In this document: positions 1 through 9,847 of the stretch, in pieces
Layout: every line of letters begins with the position of its first letter
How positions within the stretch are numbered: the first letter of the stretch is position 1
NCBI GenBank assembly: GCA_002278935.1
Contig: NCJL01000008.1
Coordinates: 186,001-250,000 of the forward strand
DNA from: Gallionellales bacterium 39-52-133
Lineage (GTDB): Bacteria; Pseudomonadota; Gammaproteobacteria; Burkholderiales; Gallionellaceae
Direction: 5' to 3'
DNA: 64,000 nt
The notes under the pieces: model-generated
Database searches by the model: none
Seen by the model: the letters and a program-made list of their open reading frames with translations, nothing else
Told to the model about the DNA's origin: nothing
Program-made: the position numbers and the translations under genes

Positions 1-66
1 GCAGGGGCTGCGGGTAGCTCATTGAGGTTTGAATTCTGCTTAATTTATTACTGGTGGAGAACGATC

Positions 67-984
67 ATGTTCGGATACTCGATGGCGGAAATTGGAAATA
101 TTTTCGTGATGCAGGGATTTTCAGGTTTAAGTCTGTTTAGTGTGTTGCTGCTGATGGCGCTGGGTCTGGCAATTATTTTTGGCCAGATGGGCGTTATCAA
201 TATGGCGCATGGTGAATTTATGGCGCTCGGAGCCTATACAACGGTGCTGTTTTCACAGCTGGCGGTTGCCTTCGATCTCGTCAATTATTATTTTGTGTTT
301 GCCATTATTGCGGCATTTATTGTTGCCTTTGTAATTGGCTATCTTGTCGAATTTGGTCTTATTCGGCATCTCTATAAACGTCCCCTGGATACGCTATTGG
401 CGACCTGGGGACTCAGTCTGGTGATGCAGCAAATCTTCAGGTCCACCTTTGGCGCCAAGGAAGTCAGTGCGGAACTTCCGGCATGGCTGCTGGGCTCGTT
501 CAAGCCCACTGAAGATATTGACATCCCGATCAACGGCGTATTTGTGATGGGTCTGGCGGTGGTGGTGACCGTCGGCGTGCTGCTGTTCATGTTCAGATCA
601 AACTGGGGGCTGCGCGTGCGCGCCACCGTGCAAAACAGGGTGATGGCTGGCGCGGTGGGCATTAACACCAAAAAGGTTGACCGCGTGACCTTCGCGCTGG
701 GCTGTGGCATTGCCGGTGTCGCCGGTGCGGCTTTCACCACCATCGCCTCAACCGGCCCGACCACCGGCTCACTGTATATCGTGGACAGCTTTATGGTGGT
801 GGTATTTGGCGGCGCAGCGAGTGTGCTGGGCACCATCGCTTCGGCATTCGGCATTGCCCAGGCGCAATCCATACTGCAGTTTTTCCTGACCAGCTCCATG
901 GGCAAAGTCGCAACACTTATGACGATCGTCGTGATCTTGATGATGAAGCCCGAGGGATTGTTTGCAGCCAAACTTCGCAAGTAG
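67..984 (+). CDS. urtB: Urea ABC transporter permease UrtB
   Basis: Inner-membrane permease of the LivH/UrtB branched-chain amino-acid/urea ABC importer family, about 305 aa and almost entirely hydrophobic. The early helix carries the family segment NMAHGEFMALGAYT. I chose ATG 67 because GGAGAA lies just upstream; the frame stays open further left but that extension has no SD site. It is compact, close to LivH length, without the long N-terminal periplasmic part of many UrtB proteins. It is followed at 16 bases by urtC. The substrate-binding gene urtA would lie to the left; only 66 bases precede this gene, so its end cannot be identified safely. Urea rather than amino acids is inferred from the adjacent urease genes. 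Confidence 0.9.
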   Translation: MFGYSMAEIGNIFVMQGFSGLSLFSVLLLMALGLAIIFGQMGVINMAHGEFMALGAYTTVLFSQLAVAFDLVNYYFVFAIIAAFIVAFVIGYLVEFGLIRHLYKRPLDTLLATWGLSLVMQQIFRSTFGAKEVSAELPAWLLGSFKPTEDIDIPINGVFVMGLAVVVTVGVLLFMFRSNWGLRVRATVQNRVMAGAVGINTKKVDRVTFALGCGIAGVAGAAFTTIASTGPTTGSLYIVDSFMVVVFGGAASVLGTIASAFGIAQAQSILQFFLTSSMGKVATLMTIVVILMMKPEGLFAAKLRK

Positions 985-1000
985 CACACAGGAGAATTTC

Positions 1001-2167
1001 ATGAACGCATTGACTAGCAAATTGTTGGGTGGAAAGCAGGGGCTGATCGGCCTGGTCATTCTGTCCGCCATTATTTTTATCGCGCTGCCGCTGGGACTGG
1101 ATCTTTTCAGGCTGGGGCTGGTGGGAAAGTATCTGACCTACGCCTTTGTCGCCGTGAGCCTGGTTTTGCTGTGGGGATACGGCGGCATCCTGAGCCTGGG
1201 TCAGGGTATCTTCTTTGGCCTGGGCGGTTATTGCATGGCCATGTTCCTCAAGCTTGAGGCCTCTGATCCCGTCAGCACCAAGATTCAAACCACGCCGGGC
1301 ATACCCGACTTTATGGACTGGAATCAGCTGACTGAAATTCCGTGGTTCTGGGTGCCGTTTCAAAGCCTGACGCTCACCATCCTGGCCGTGCTGATCGTGC
1401 CTGCCCTCTTCGCCTACATCATCGGCTATGCCATGTTCAAACGCAGAGTGGGCGGCGTGTACTTCGCCATCATTACCCAGGCCATTGCGCTGATCCTGAC
1501 CATCCTGATTGTCGGCCAGCAGGGTTTTACCGGCGGCGTAAACGGCATCACCGATCTGAAGACCATGCTGGGCTGGGATATTCGCGATGACTCGTCAAAA
1601 TACATCCTGTATTACGTCAACGGGCTGTTGCTGATCGGCACGATACTGGTGTGCCGTTACATCATTACCAGCAAATTCGGCATGCTGCTGCTGGCAATGC
1701 GCGACAAGGAAGAACGCGTGCGTTTTTCCGGCTATGACGTGTCCAACTTCAAAATCTTCATCTTCTGTGTCGCGGCGCTGATTTCAGCCATAGGCGGGGC
1801 CATGTTCACGCTGCAGGTCGGTTTCATGTCGCCTTCCTTTATCGGCATTGTGCCCTCCATCGAAATGGTGATCTTTGCCGCGGTGGGCGGACGCATGTCG
1901 CTGATCGGGGCCATTTACGGCGCACTGCTGGTGAATTTTGGCCGAACCATGTTCTCGGAAACCTACCCCGAACTGTGGCTGTTCCTGATGGGCGGCCTGT
2001 TTATCGCGGTGGTGATGTTCTTTCCCAACGGTCTGGCAGGTCTTTATGAAAAGTATGCGAAGAAGTACCGGCTGGCTGAGCGCATGCAGAAAATATTTTC
2101 TTCGGGCAAACCTGCCAAAGCGGATGCCGAAGCAACCCCAACCAAAACGACAGGAGCAAAAGCATGA
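1001..2167 (+). CDS. urtC: Urea ABC transporter permease UrtC
   Basis: Second inner-membrane permease of the urea importer, 388 aa, LivM/UrtC family. About ten hydrophobic segments are visible, with a periplasmic loop near residues 75-120 and the conserved SGYDVSNFKIFIFCVAALIS segment in the C-terminal half. ATG 1001 follows AGGAGAATTTC, a good ribosome site; an upstream in-frame start at 962 overlaps urtB and lacks one. The C-terminus ends in a short Lys/Ala/Thr-rich cytoplasmic tail. Its TGA overlaps the urtD ATG (ATGA), indicating translational coupling. Confidence 0.93.
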   Translation: MNALTSKLLGGKQGLIGLVILSAIIFIALPLGLDLFRLGLVGKYLTYAFVAVSLVLLWGYGGILSLGQGIFFGLGGYCMAMFLKLEASDPVSTKIQTTPGIPDFMDWNQLTEIPWFWVPFQSLTLTILAVLIVPALFAYIIGYAMFKRRVGGVYFAIITQAIALILTILIVGQQGFTGGVNGITDLKTMLGWDIRDDSSKYILYYVNGLLLIGTILVCRYIITSKFGMLLLAMRDKEERVRFSGYDVSNFKIFIFCVAALISAIGGAMFTLQVGFMSPSFIGIVPSIEMVIFAAVGGRMSLIGAIYGALLVNFGRTMFSETYPELWLFLMGGLFIAVVMFFPNGLAGLYEKYAKKYRLAERMQKIFSSGKPAKADAEATPTKTTGAKA

Positions 2168-2907
2168 GCAATACAGACTTTGTGCTGGCGATTGAAGACC
2201 TGACCGTGTCCTTTGACGGCTTCAAGGCGGTGGATGCGTTGACACTGTATGTGGACAGGAACGAATTGAGGGTGGTGATCGGCCCGAACGGTGCAGGCAA
2301 GACTACCGTGCTGGATCTGATCTGCGGCAAAACCAAATCCACCTCGGGCTCGATCAAGTTCAAGAACAGGGAGCTGACCACGCTATCCGAACACGAAATT
2401 GTGCGTGCCGGTGTGGGACGAAAATTCCAGACGCCCTCGATCTATGAAAACCTGAGCGTGTACCAGAATCTTGAAGTCTCCTACCCCAAGGGACGCGGCG
2501 TGTGGGGCAGCCTGCTTTTCAAGAGCACGGATGACGTGGTGAACAGCGTGCACCGGGTGGCAAAGGAAATCATGCTTGAGGAACATCTGGACATGGAAGC
2601 CGCCTTGCTCAGCCACGGCCAGAAACAGTGGCTGGAGATCGGCATGCTGCTGATGCAGGATCCCGAGCTGCTGATGCTGGATGAGCCGGTGGCGGGCATG
2701 AGCGCGAAAGAGCGCGACCAGACGGCCGATTTGCTGAACCGCATCTGCAAGAACAGGTCGGTGGTGGTGATCGAGCATGACATGGAATTCGTCAAGAAAA
2801 TTGCACACAAGGTGACGGTATTGCACCAGGGAAAAATTCTGGCGGAAGGCACCATGGACAACGTGCAGAAAGATGAAAAAGTTATCGAAGTGTATCTGGG
2901 TCACTGA
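2164..2907 (+). CDS. urtD: Urea ABC transporter ATP-binding protein UrtD
   Basis: Cytoplasmic ATPase subunit, 247 aa, LivG/UrtD type. Visible motifs: Walker A GPNGAGKTT near residue 40, the signature region LSHGQKQWLEIG (Ser-His-Gly-Gln in place of the usual SGGQ, typical of this subfamily), Walker B LLMLDEP and the switch histidine in VVIEHDMEFV. It pairs with UrtE to power urea import through UrtBC. The start overlaps the urtC stop by four bases. Confidence 0.94.
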   Translation: MSNTDFVLAIEDLTVSFDGFKAVDALTLYVDRNELRVVIGPNGAGKTTVLDLICGKTKSTSGSIKFKNRELTTLSEHEIVRAGVGRKFQTPSIYENLSVYQNLEVSYPKGRGVWGSLLFKSTDDVVNSVHRVAKEIMLEEHLDMEAALLSHGQKQWLEIGMLLMQDPELLMLDEPVAGMSAKERDQTADLLNRICKNRSVVVIEHDMEFVKKIAHKVTVLHQGKILAEGTMDNVQKDEKVIEVYLGH

Positions 2908-2923
2908 CATTGGGAGAATTAAA

Positions 2924-3613
2924 ATGATTGAGATTTCAGATCTGCAAGTAAGTTACGGCCAAAGCCAGGTGATACACGGCCTCAGCTTCAAGGCCGAAAA
3001 AAACGAAACCCTGGCCATCATGGGGCGCAACGGCATGGGCAAGACCACGCTGTTCAAATCCCTGATGGGTGTGTTGCCGAGCAAAGCTGCCAAGGCCACG
3101 GTGGATGGCAAGGATATCAGCGGCCAGGAAAGCTACCAGCGCGTTGCCAGCGGCCTCGCCTATGTACCGCAGGGGCGCATGATTTTTCCGTCGATGACGG
3201 TGCTGGAAAACATCAAGACCGGCATGGAAAAATCGGCCACGCGCGATGTGCCGGACGATATCTACGCGCTGTTTCCGGTGCTATTCGATATGCGCAACCG
3301 CAAGGGCGGCAACCTTTCCGGCGGCCAGCAACAGCAACTGGCAATAGCCCGCGCCCTGGTGACCAATCCGAAAGTGCTGCTGCTGGATGAGCCCACCGAG
3401 GGCATCCAGCCCTCCATTATCAAGGACATTGCCAGGGTGCTGAACGAGATTCGCAAAATGCGCGAAATCACCATCATCGTGTCCGAACAGGTACTGAGCT
3501 TCACAATGGAAATTGCCGACCGGATTATTGTGATCGACAAGGGGCGCTTCATTCATGAGGACAAGCGCGGCGATGTGGATGCGGCAAAGATCAAGGGTTA
3601 CTTGTCGGTTTGA
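2924..3613 (+). CDS. urtE: Urea ABC transporter ATP-binding protein UrtE
   Basis: Second ATPase subunit, 229 aa, LivF/UrtE type. Walker A GRNGMGKTT, signature LSGGQQQQLAIARAL and Walker B VLLLDEPTEGIQPS are all intact. ATG 2924 has GGGAGAATTAAA immediately upstream; the frame is open further upstream inside urtD but without an SD site. It is the last gene of the transporter operon and is followed by an inverted-repeat element before the amidase, so amiE-ureDABC... may have a separate promoter. Confidence 0.93.
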   Translation: MIEISDLQVSYGQSQVIHGLSFKAEKNETLAIMGRNGMGKTTLFKSLMGVLPSKAAKATVDGKDISGQESYQRVASGLAYVPQGRMIFPSMTVLENIKTGMEKSATRDVPDDIYALFPVLFDMRNRKGGNLSGGQQQQLAIARALVTNPKVLLLDEPTEGIQPSIIKDIARVLNEIRKMREITIIVSEQVLSFTMEIADRIIVIDKGRFIHEDKRGDVDAAKIKGYLSV

Positions 3614-3631
3614 AGAAAGAAAAGTCACTTG

Positions 3632-3734
3632 TCCACAGATTTCACAGATTCACACAGATTAGAAAAACAATAAAAAATTGGGTTAGTGATATCAGCATTT
3701 GTTTCAATCTGTGTTCATCTGTGCAATCTGTGGA
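3632..3734. repeat. TCCACAGAT-type inverted repeat between urtE and amiE
   Basis: The left arm (3632-3660) reads TCCACAGATTTCACAGATTC and continues ACACAGATT. The right arm (3706-3734) is its near-complement, AATCTGTG...CAATCTGTGGA. A 45-base AT-rich loop separates them. A second element with the same arms lies at 46360-46458. It could act as a transcription attenuator between the transport and amidase/urease genes. It is a dispersed palindromic repeat by sequence; any function is inferred. Confidence 0.75.
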
Positions 3735-3771
3735 TTAAGTTTTTAAGATGTTATTTTTGAGGATCTAGAGC

Positions 3772-4812
3772 ATGAGACACGGAGATATTTCAAGCAGCAA
3801 GGATACCGTCGGTGTGGCGGTGGTGAATTACAAAATGCCGCGACTGCATAGCAAGGCCGAAGTGCTGGACAACGCACGCAAGATTGCGGACATGCTGGTC
3901 GGCATGAAGATCGGCCTGCCCGGTATGGACCTGGTCATTTTTCCCGAGTACAGCACGCACGGCATCATGTATGACGCAAAGGAAATGTATGACACCGCTT
4001 CCGCGATACCCGGTGAAGAAACGGAGATCTTTGCCGCTGCGTGCCGCAAGGCCAATGTGTGGGGTGTGTTTTCACTGACCGGTGAACGGCACGAGGACCA
4101 CCCCAATAAGGCACCATATAACACATTGATTTTAATGAATAATTTAGGCGAGATCGTGCAGAAATATCGCAAAATTATGCCGTGGTGCCCGATAGAAGGC
4201 TGGTATCCGGGCGACCGCACCTATGTGTCCGAGGGCCCCAAGGGACTGATGATCAGCCTGATCATTTGCGATGACGGCAACTATCCGGAAATCTGGCGCG
4301 ACTGCGCGATGAAAGGCGCCGAGCTGATTGTGCGCTGCCAGGGCTATATGTATCCCTCAAAAGATCAGCAGGTGCTGGTGGCCAAGGCGATGGCCTTCAT
4401 GAATAACAGCTATGTTGCGGTGGCCAACGCAACCGGCTTTGACGGTGTGTATTCCTATTTTGGCCACTCGGCAATTATCGGCTTCGACGGCAGAACATTG
4501 GGCGAATGCGGCGAGGAAGATTATGGTGTGCAGTATGCCGAGCTGTCCGTGTCGCAGATACGCGATGCGCGCAAGAACGGCCAGTCGCAGAATCACCTGT
4601 TCAAATTGCTGCACCGAGGCTACACCGGGCTGATCAACTCCGGCGAAGGCGACAAGGGCGTGGCCGAGATGCCCTACGAGTTTTATCGCACCTGGGTGAA
4701 TGATCCCGAAGCCGCCAGAAAACAGGTGGAAGCGATTACGCGCAGCACGGTGGGCACCGCGGAATGTCCGATTGCCGGTATTCCGAATGAAGATACGCCG
4801 CGACACCGCTGA
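3772..4812 (+). CDS. amiE: Aliphatic amidase (acylamide amidohydrolase)
   Basis: Cytoplasmic nitrilase-superfamily enzyme hydrolysing short aliphatic amides (acetamide, propionamide, perhaps others) to the carboxylic acid and ammonia. At 346 aa it equals the length I recall for Pseudomonas AmiE and resembles it along the whole chain, starting MRHGDISSS. The catalytic triad is present at the family positions: Glu59 (FPEY), Lys134 (KYRKI), Cys166 ([10 protein letters not shown]). GAGGA precedes the ATG by 8 bases. The TGA overlaps the ureD ATG by one base (TGATG), so the amidase is translationally tied to urease production. Formamidase AmiF is a close relative, but AmiE fits better. Confidence 0.93.
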   Translation: MRHGDISSSKDTVGVAVVNYKMPRLHSKAEVLDNARKIADMLVGMKIGLPGMDLVIFPEYSTHGIMYDAKEMYDTASAIPGEETEIFAAACRKANVWGVFSLTGERHEDHPNKAPYNTLILMNNLGEIVQKYRKIMPWCPIEGWYPGDRTYVSEGPKGLMISLIICDDGNYPEIWRDCAMKGAELIVRCQGYMYPSKDQQVLVAKAMAFMNNSYVAVANATGFDGVYSYFGHSAIIGFDGRTLGECGEEDYGVQYAELSVSQIRDARKNGQSQNHLFKLLHRGYTGLINSGEGDKGVAEMPYEFYRTWVNDPEAARKQVEAITRSTVGTAECPIAGIPNEDTPRHR

Positions 4813-5669
4813 TGCAAACGGCAAGCAAGCGCTGCTTGCAGGAAGGATGGGCGGCGTCACTCAGGCTGCGCTTTGCGCAGGACGAGAGCAAGGACACCAT
4901 CCTCGCGGAGCGCCAGCACAAGGGGCCGCTGGCGGTGCAAAAGGCGCTGTATCCGGAAGGCCGCGCTGTCTGCCATGTGATTTTGCTGCACCCTCCCGGC
5001 GGTGTGGCCGGCGGTGACAGTCTGGCTATCGGCGTCACGGCAAGTGCGGGCAGCCAGGCACTGCTGACGACACCCGGAGCGGGAAAGTGGTATCGAAGCA
5101 GCGGCAACCATGCCAGCCAGAGCCTGCATTTTCAGCTTGGCGCGGGCAGCGTGCTGGAATGGTTGCCGCAGGAATCGATACTGTTTGATGGCGCCGATGT
5201 GCACTGGCAAACCCGTATTGAGCTTGAGGCCGGAGCTTGTTACATGGGCTGGGAAATTGTGTGCTTTGGCCGCACCGCTTCAGGCGAAAAATTCGGCAAC
5301 GGCAGCCTGCGGCAGAAAACGGAAGTGTATTGCCAGGGCAAGCGCATCTGGGGCGAATACGCGGCGATCAATGCTGGCGACGATCTGCTCTCGGCTCAGG
5401 CAGGCCTCGCAAACAGGACGGTAGCGGGCACGTTTATCGTGGCAGGCGTTGTATTCAGCGACGAGGCCTTGAGCAGGGCGCGGGCCATTGAAGTAACGGG
5501 TGATGCAGCGGGCATATGCGGCATTACCCGCATCGGCAATCTGCTGGCTATACGCTTTCTCGGCAACTCGTCAGAAATGGCGAAGCAATATTTTATCGAG
5601 GTCTGGAGCGTGCTGCGCCCGTTCGCCTGTGGCCGTGCTGCGAGCATTCCGAGAATCTGGAATACATAA
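4812..5669 (+). CDS. ureD: Urease accessory protein UreD
   Basis: Cytoplasmic scaffold protein, 285 aa, that binds apo-urease and with UreF and UreG inserts nickel and the lysine carbamate. Family segments visible: [14 protein letters not shown] near residue 60, [11 protein letters not shown] near 88, [14 protein letters not shown] near 115. The start ATG shares a base with the amiE stop. ureA follows after 8 bases. This order (ureD directly ahead of ureABC) is usual in proteobacteria; only the amidase in front is unusual. Confidence 0.93.
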   Translation: MQTASKRCLQEGWAASLRLRFAQDESKDTILAERQHKGPLAVQKALYPEGRAVCHVILLHPPGGVAGGDSLAIGVTASAGSQALLTTPGAGKWYRSSGNHASQSLHFQLGAGSVLEWLPQESILFDGADVHWQTRIELEAGACYMGWEIVCFGRTASGEKFGNGSLRQKTEVYCQGKRIWGEYAAINAGDDLLSAQAGLANRTVAGTFIVAGVVFSDEALSRARAIEVTGDAAGICGITRIGNLLAIRFLGNSSEMAKQYFIEVWSVLRPFACGRAASIPRIWNT

Positions 5670-5677
5670 GGAAAACC

Positions 5678-5980
5678 ATGGAACTGACACCACGCGAAAA
5701 AGACAAGCTGCTGATATTTACCGCCGCCCTGCTGGCCGAACGGCGCAAGGCAAAAGGTCTGCTGCTGAATTATCCGGAAGCGGTTGCCTATATCTCTGCC
5801 GCGATTATGGAAGGCGCGCGCGAGGGAAAAACAGTGGCCGAGCTGATGGGCTATGGCGCAACACTGCTGCGCAAAAAGGATGTGATGGACGGGATCGCGG
5901 AAATGATTCCGGATATCCAGGTAGAGGCAACCTTTCCCGACGGCAGCAAACTGGTCACCGTTCATCAACCCATCATCTGA
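5678..5980 (+). CDS. ureA: Urease gamma subunit UreA
   Basis: Small structural subunit of urease, exactly 100 aa as usual for separate bacterial gamma subunits. It begins [14 protein letters not shown], contains [20 protein letters not shown], and ends VTVHQPI with one extra Ile. ATG 5678 follows AAGGAAAACC; a longer upstream frame overlaps ureD and is not supported. It assembles with UreB and UreC into the (alpha-beta-gamma)3 cytoplasmic enzyme. Confidence 0.95.
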   Translation: MELTPREKDKLLIFTAALLAERRKAKGLLLNYPEAVAYISAAIMEGAREGKTVAELMGYGATLLRKKDVMDGIAEMIPDIQVEATFPDGSKLVTVHQPII

Positions 5981-5989
5981 GAGGCTGCA

Positions 5990-6298
5990 ATGATACCCGG
6001 CGAAATAAGAACAGTAGCAGGCGAGATAGAACTGAATGCCGCACGCGACACGCTCAAGCTTAAAGTGGCCAATAGCGGCGACCGTCCCATACAGGTAGGC
6101 TCGCATTATCATTTTTTTGAATCCAACCAGGGTCTCACCTTTAACAGGGAGCAGGCTTATGGCTACCGCCTCAACATCCCTGCCGGCACGGCAGTGCGCT
6201 TTGAGCCGGGACAGGAACGCACGGTTGAACTGGTTAAATTGGCCGGTGACCGAAAAGTATACGGCTTTGCAGGCGCGGTAATGGGAGAGCTGAAATGA
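5990..6298 (+). CDS. ureB: Urease beta subunit UreB
   Basis: Urease beta subunit, 102 aa. It starts [16 protein letters not shown] and has the conserved [17 protein letters not shown] and [19 protein letters not shown] segments. GAGAGGCTGCA precedes the start at a good distance. Its stop overlaps the ureC start (ATGA), so the two subunits should be made in step. Confidence 0.95.
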   Translation: MIPGEIRTVAGEIELNAARDTLKLKVANSGDRPIQVGSHYHFFESNQGLTFNREQAYGYRLNIPAGTAVRFEPGQERTVELVKLAGDRKVYGFAGAVMGELK

Positions 6299-8001
6299 GC
6301 CTCAAAATAACACGCCAGGCGTATGCCGAAATGTTTGGCCCCACCGTGGGCGACCGCGTGCGTCTGGCCGACACCGAGCTGTGGATAGAGGTGGAAAAGG
6401 ATTACACGGTGTATGGCGAGGAAGTGAAATTTGGCGGCGGCAAGGTGATACGCGATGGCATGGGCCAGGGTCAGCGCTGTGCGGCGGAAGTGGCCGACAC
6501 GGTGATTACCAATGCGCTGATCGTGGATCACTGGGGCATCGTCAAAGCCGATATAGGCTTGAAGGAAGGACGCATCGCCGCCATCGGCAAGGCGGGAAAT
6601 CCCGACATACAGCCGGGCGTGGATATCGTGATTGGTGCAGGTACCGAAATCATCGCCGGTGAGGGCATGATCGTCACCGCCGGCGGGATTGATTCGCACA
6701 TCCATTTTATTTGCCCGCAGCAGATTGAAGAAGCGCTGATGTCAGGTATCACCACCATGCTGGGCGGCGGCACCGGTCCCGCCACCGGCACCAATGCCAC
6801 CACCTGCACGCCGGGGCCGTGGCATATGGCGCGCATGTTGCAGGCGGCGGAAGCTTTTCCGATGAACCTGGGCTTTCTCGGCAAGGGCAATGCCAGCCTG
6901 CCCGAGCCGCTGCGCGAGCAGGTGCGTGCCGGCGCTATCGGCCTGAAGCTGCATGAGGACTGGGGCACCACACCGGCAGCCATCGACAATTGCCTGAGCG
7001 TGGCGGATGAGTTTGATGTGCAGGTGGCGATCCACACCGACACGCTGAATGAATCCGGTTTTGTCGAGACCACCCTCGCCGCCTTCAAGGGACGCACCAT
7101 CCACACCTACCATACCGAAGGCGCGGGCGGCGGCCATGCGCCGGATATTATCAAGGCCTGCGGCGAACAGAATGTGCTGCCCTCCAGCACCAACCCGACG
7201 CGGCCCTATACCGTGAACACCATCGACGAGCATCTGGATATGCTGATGGTGTGCCATCACCTCGATGCGGCGATTGCGGAAGATGTGGCCTTTGCCGAAT
7301 CGCGCATCCGCCGCGAGACCATCGCAGCGGAAGATATTCTGCATGACCTCGGCGCCTTCAGCATGATCTCGTCAGACTCGCAGGCGATGGGGCGCGTAGG
7401 CGAGGTGATCATGCGCTGCTGGCAGAGCGCGCACAAAATGAAAATACAGCGCGGGCCGCTGCCCGAGGATGGCGCCAGCAATGACAACTTCCGCGTCAAG
7501 CGTTACATCGCCAAATACACCATCAACCCCGCGCTGACCCACGGCATCGCGCATGAGGTGGGTTCGCTGGAGGTGGGCAAGTGGGCTGACCTGGTGCTGT
7601 GGCGGCCCGCCTTCTTTGGCGTGAAGCCCTCGCTGATTCTGAAAGGCGGCATGATCGCCGCCGCCGCAATGGGCGACCCGAACGCGTCCATCCCCACGCC
7701 GCAGCCGGTGCATTACCGTCCGATGTTCGGCAGCTTTGGCCTCGCCTGTGCAGTAACCTCGATCACCTTTGTGTCACAGGCGGCCTTGAATGACGGCATA
7801 GGTGACAAGCTGGGCCTGAAGAAAAAACTCTCGGCGGTGAAAGGCACGCGCACGGTGCGCAAGGCCGACATGATCCACAACAACTATGCGCCCGGCATGG
7901 AAGTGGATCCCGAAACCTATCAGGTCAAGGCCGACGGGCAATTGCTTACCTGCGAGCCTGCCGCCGTGCTGCCGATGGCGCAGCGTTACTTTTTATTCTA
8001 G
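6295..8001 (+). CDS. ureC: Urease alpha subunit UreC (catalytic)
   Basis: Catalytic subunit (urea + water to ammonia and carbamate), 568 aa, standard length. All expected active-site residues are visible: nickel ligands His135 and His137 ([11 protein letters not shown]), carbamylated Lys218 in GLKLHEDWG, His247 (AIHTDT), His273 ([14 protein letters not shown]) and Asp361 (SSDSQAMGR), plus the mobile flap Cys320-His321-His322 (VCHHLD). Nothing suggests loss of function. It overlaps ureB by four bases, and ureE starts two bases after its stop. Confidence 0.97.
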   Translation: MSLKITRQAYAEMFGPTVGDRVRLADTELWIEVEKDYTVYGEEVKFGGGKVIRDGMGQGQRCAAEVADTVITNALIVDHWGIVKADIGLKEGRIAAIGKAGNPDIQPGVDIVIGAGTEIIAGEGMIVTAGGIDSHIHFICPQQIEEALMSGITTMLGGGTGPATGTNATTCTPGPWHMARMLQAAEAFPMNLGFLGKGNASLPEPLREQVRAGAIGLKLHEDWGTTPAAIDNCLSVADEFDVQVAIHTDTLNESGFVETTLAAFKGRTIHTYHTEGAGGGHAPDIIKACGEQNVLPSSTNPTRPYTVNTIDEHLDMLMVCHHLDAAIAEDVAFAESRIRRETIAAEDILHDLGAFSMISSDSQAMGRVGEVIMRCWQSAHKMKIQRGPLPEDGASNDNFRVKRYIAKYTINPALTHGIAHEVGSLEVGKWADLVLWRPAFFGVKPSLILKGGMIAAAAMGDPNASIPTPQPVHYRPMFGSFGLACAVTSITFVSQAALNDGIGDKLGLKKKLSAVKGTRTVRKADMIHNNYAPGMEVDPETYQVKADGQLLTCEPAAVLPMAQRYFLF

Positions 8002-8003
8002 CC

Positions 8004-8486
8004 ATGCTGCTCGTCGAAAAACGTTGCGTGGCCCAACACCGGCATGATGAAGAGCTGGTCTTGCCGTTCGAGCTGCGCCAGAAAAGCCGTTTGCGCACGC
8101 GGCTGGCATCCGGCGAGGAGCTGGGTTTGTTTCTCGATCGCGGCACGGTGTTGAGAGGTGGCGATTATCTGCAAAGCAATGACGGGCGCGTGATACGCGT
8201 GCAGGCCGCGCCAGAAAAAGTGCTCAAAGTCAGCTGCGCCACACCGCAGGATCTCACGCGTGCCGCCTATCATCTGGGCAACCGCCATGTGCCGGTAGAG
8301 GTTGGTGATGGCTGGCTCAAGTTGGGGTCAGACCATGTGCTGGCGGAAATGCTGCACGGGCTGGGGGCAACCGTCAGCGAAGAAATTTCACCGTTTGAGC
8401 CCGAAGCCGGCGCCTATGGCGGCGGACATCAGCATGGCGATGGCGGTCACGGCGGCGTAATACACCAGTTCAGGAGCCGCGCATGA
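8004..8486 (+). CDS. ureE: Urease accessory protein UreE (nickel chaperone)
   Basis: Metallochaperone, 160 aa, that delivers nickel to the urease maturation complex. The conserved metal-binding stretch HLGNRHVPVEV (His90, His95) is present, and the C-terminus carries a modest histidine/glycine-rich tail (GGGHQHGDGGHGG) for extra nickel storage. Its stop overlaps the ureF start (ATGA). Confidence 0.93.
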   Translation: MLLVEKRCVAQHRHDEELVLPFELRQKSRLRTRLASGEELGLFLDRGTVLRGGDYLQSNDGRVIRVQAAPEKVLKVSCATPQDLTRAAYHLGNRHVPVEVGDGWLKLGSDHVLAEMLHGLGATVSEEISPFEPEAGAYGGGHQHGDGGHGGVIHQFRSRA

Positions 8487-9172
8487 CACAGATGTCCTTG
8501 ACGGCATTGCCGCGCCTGCTGCAACTTTCCAGCCCTATGCTGCCGGTGGGTGCCTTCAGCTATTCGCAGGGACTGGAGTACGCGATAGAAGCGCGTTTTG
8601 TGCACGATGCCGCCAGCGCGCTGGCATGGATAGACGATGTGCTTTGCTCCGGTGTCAGCCGTTTTGAAGCGCCCATGGTGGCCAGAATGCACACGGCCTG
8701 GCAACAGCAGGATAGCGCGCAGGCGCTGGCGTCGAATGCGCTTTTTATCAGCTCGCGCGAAACAGCGGAGTTGCGCGCGGAAACCCTGCAGATGGGATTT
8801 TCGCTGGTGCGCCTGCTGGAGCAGCTGGACGAGCTGCCGCAAGCGCAGATTGCAATTTTGCGCGCGCAGCAGGAAGTTTCCTTTCCGTGCGCATTTGCGC
8901 TGGCCGCGGCCGCGTGGAATATTCCGCCTGATGCCGCCGTAAACGCCTACCTGTGGAGCTGGCTGGAAAATCAGGTGAGTGCGGCAATGAAGAGCGTGCC
9001 GCTGGGCCAGGTTGCCGGCCAGCGCATCTTGGCCACGCTGGGCAGGAAACTGCCGGCACTGGCAGAAACTGCGTCAGGCCTGGACGATGACATGTTGAGT
9101 AATTTCAGTCCCATGCTGGCGATTGTCAGCAGCCGGCATGAAACGCAGTACAGCAGACTTTTTAGATCCTGA
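8483..9172 (+). CDS. ureF: Urease accessory protein UreF
   Basis: All-helical accessory protein, 229 aa, that bridges UreD and UreG in the apo-urease activation complex. Family landmarks: SSPMLPVGAFSYSQGLE near residue 12 and the C-terminal FSPMLAIVSSRHETQYSRLFRS. It sits in the expected order between ureE and ureG, overlapping ureE by 4 bases and 12 bases ahead of ureG. Confidence 0.93.
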   Translation: MTQMSLTALPRLLQLSSPMLPVGAFSYSQGLEYAIEARFVHDAASALAWIDDVLCSGVSRFEAPMVARMHTAWQQQDSAQALASNALFISSRETAELRAETLQMGFSLVRLLEQLDELPQAQIAILRAQQEVSFPCAFALAAAAWNIPPDAAVNAYLWSWLENQVSAAMKSVPLGQVAGQRILATLGRKLPALAETASGLDDDMLSNFSPMLAIVSSRHETQYSRLFRS

Positions 9173-9184
9173 AGGGAGAACATC

Positions 9185-9817
9185 ATGGAAATATCACAAC
9201 CTTTGCGTGTGGGAATCGGCGGCCCGGTGGGCTCGGGCAAGACAGCACTGACACTTTCTTTATGCCGCGCATTGCGGGATAAATACCATATCGCGGTGGT
9301 CACCAACGATATCTACACCGAGGAAGACGCCCAGTTTCTGGTGCGCAATGAGGCACTGGCACCCGAGCGCATTATCGGCGTGGAGACCGGCGGCTGCCCG
9401 CACACCGCGATACGCGAGGATGCCTCCATCAACCTGGAGGCGGTGGATCGCCTGACCAATACCTTCAAAAACCTGCAGATCGTTTTTATTGAAAGCGGCG
9501 GCGACAATCTTTCCGCCACCTTCAGCCCCGAGTTATCCGACCTGACCCTGTATGTGATCGACGTGGCGGCCGGCGACAAGATACCGCGCAAGGGCGGCCC
9601 CGGCATTACCAAATCCGACCTGCTGGTGATCAACAAGATAGACCTGGCCCCTATGGTGGGCGCCTCGCTGGAGGTGATGGACAGGGATGCCAAAAAAATG
9701 CGTGTCGAGCGCCCTTTCGTGTTCAGCAACCTGAAAACGGGACAGGGACTGGACACTATTATCCGCTTTATTGAAACACAAGGTTTGATGCTTGAGCCCG
9801 CCGTAGCGGCCGCTTAA
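9185..9817 (+). CDS. ureG: Urease accessory GTPase UreG
   Basis: SIMIBI-class GTPase, 210 aa, whose GTP hydrolysis drives nickel insertion into urease. P-loop [11 protein letters not shown] near residues 12-22, the metal-binding CPH motif at Cys71-Pro72-His73 ([13 protein letters not shown]) and the GTP specificity motif VINKIDLAP are all visible. There is no histidine-rich N-terminal extension, consistent with nickel buffering by the UreE tail. GGGAGAACATC precedes the start. Confidence 0.95.
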   Translation: MEISQPLRVGIGGPVGSGKTALTLSLCRALRDKYHIAVVTNDIYTEEDAQFLVRNEALAPERIIGVETGGCPHTAIREDASINLEAVDRLTNTFKNLQIVFIESGGDNLSATFSPELSDLTLYVIDVAAGDKIPRKGGPGITKSDLLVINKIDLAPMVGASLEVMDRDAKKMRVERPFVFSNLKTGQGLDTIIRFIETQGLMLEPAVAAA

Positions 9818-9847
9818 CGCACCGCAGCAAATTTGGAGGAAGGAGAG

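Noticed and set aside
1..25. Possible end of urtA in frame 2 (TGA at 23-25)
   Set aside because: Only eight codons would be visible and another frame also stops nearby; too little to support a gene call.
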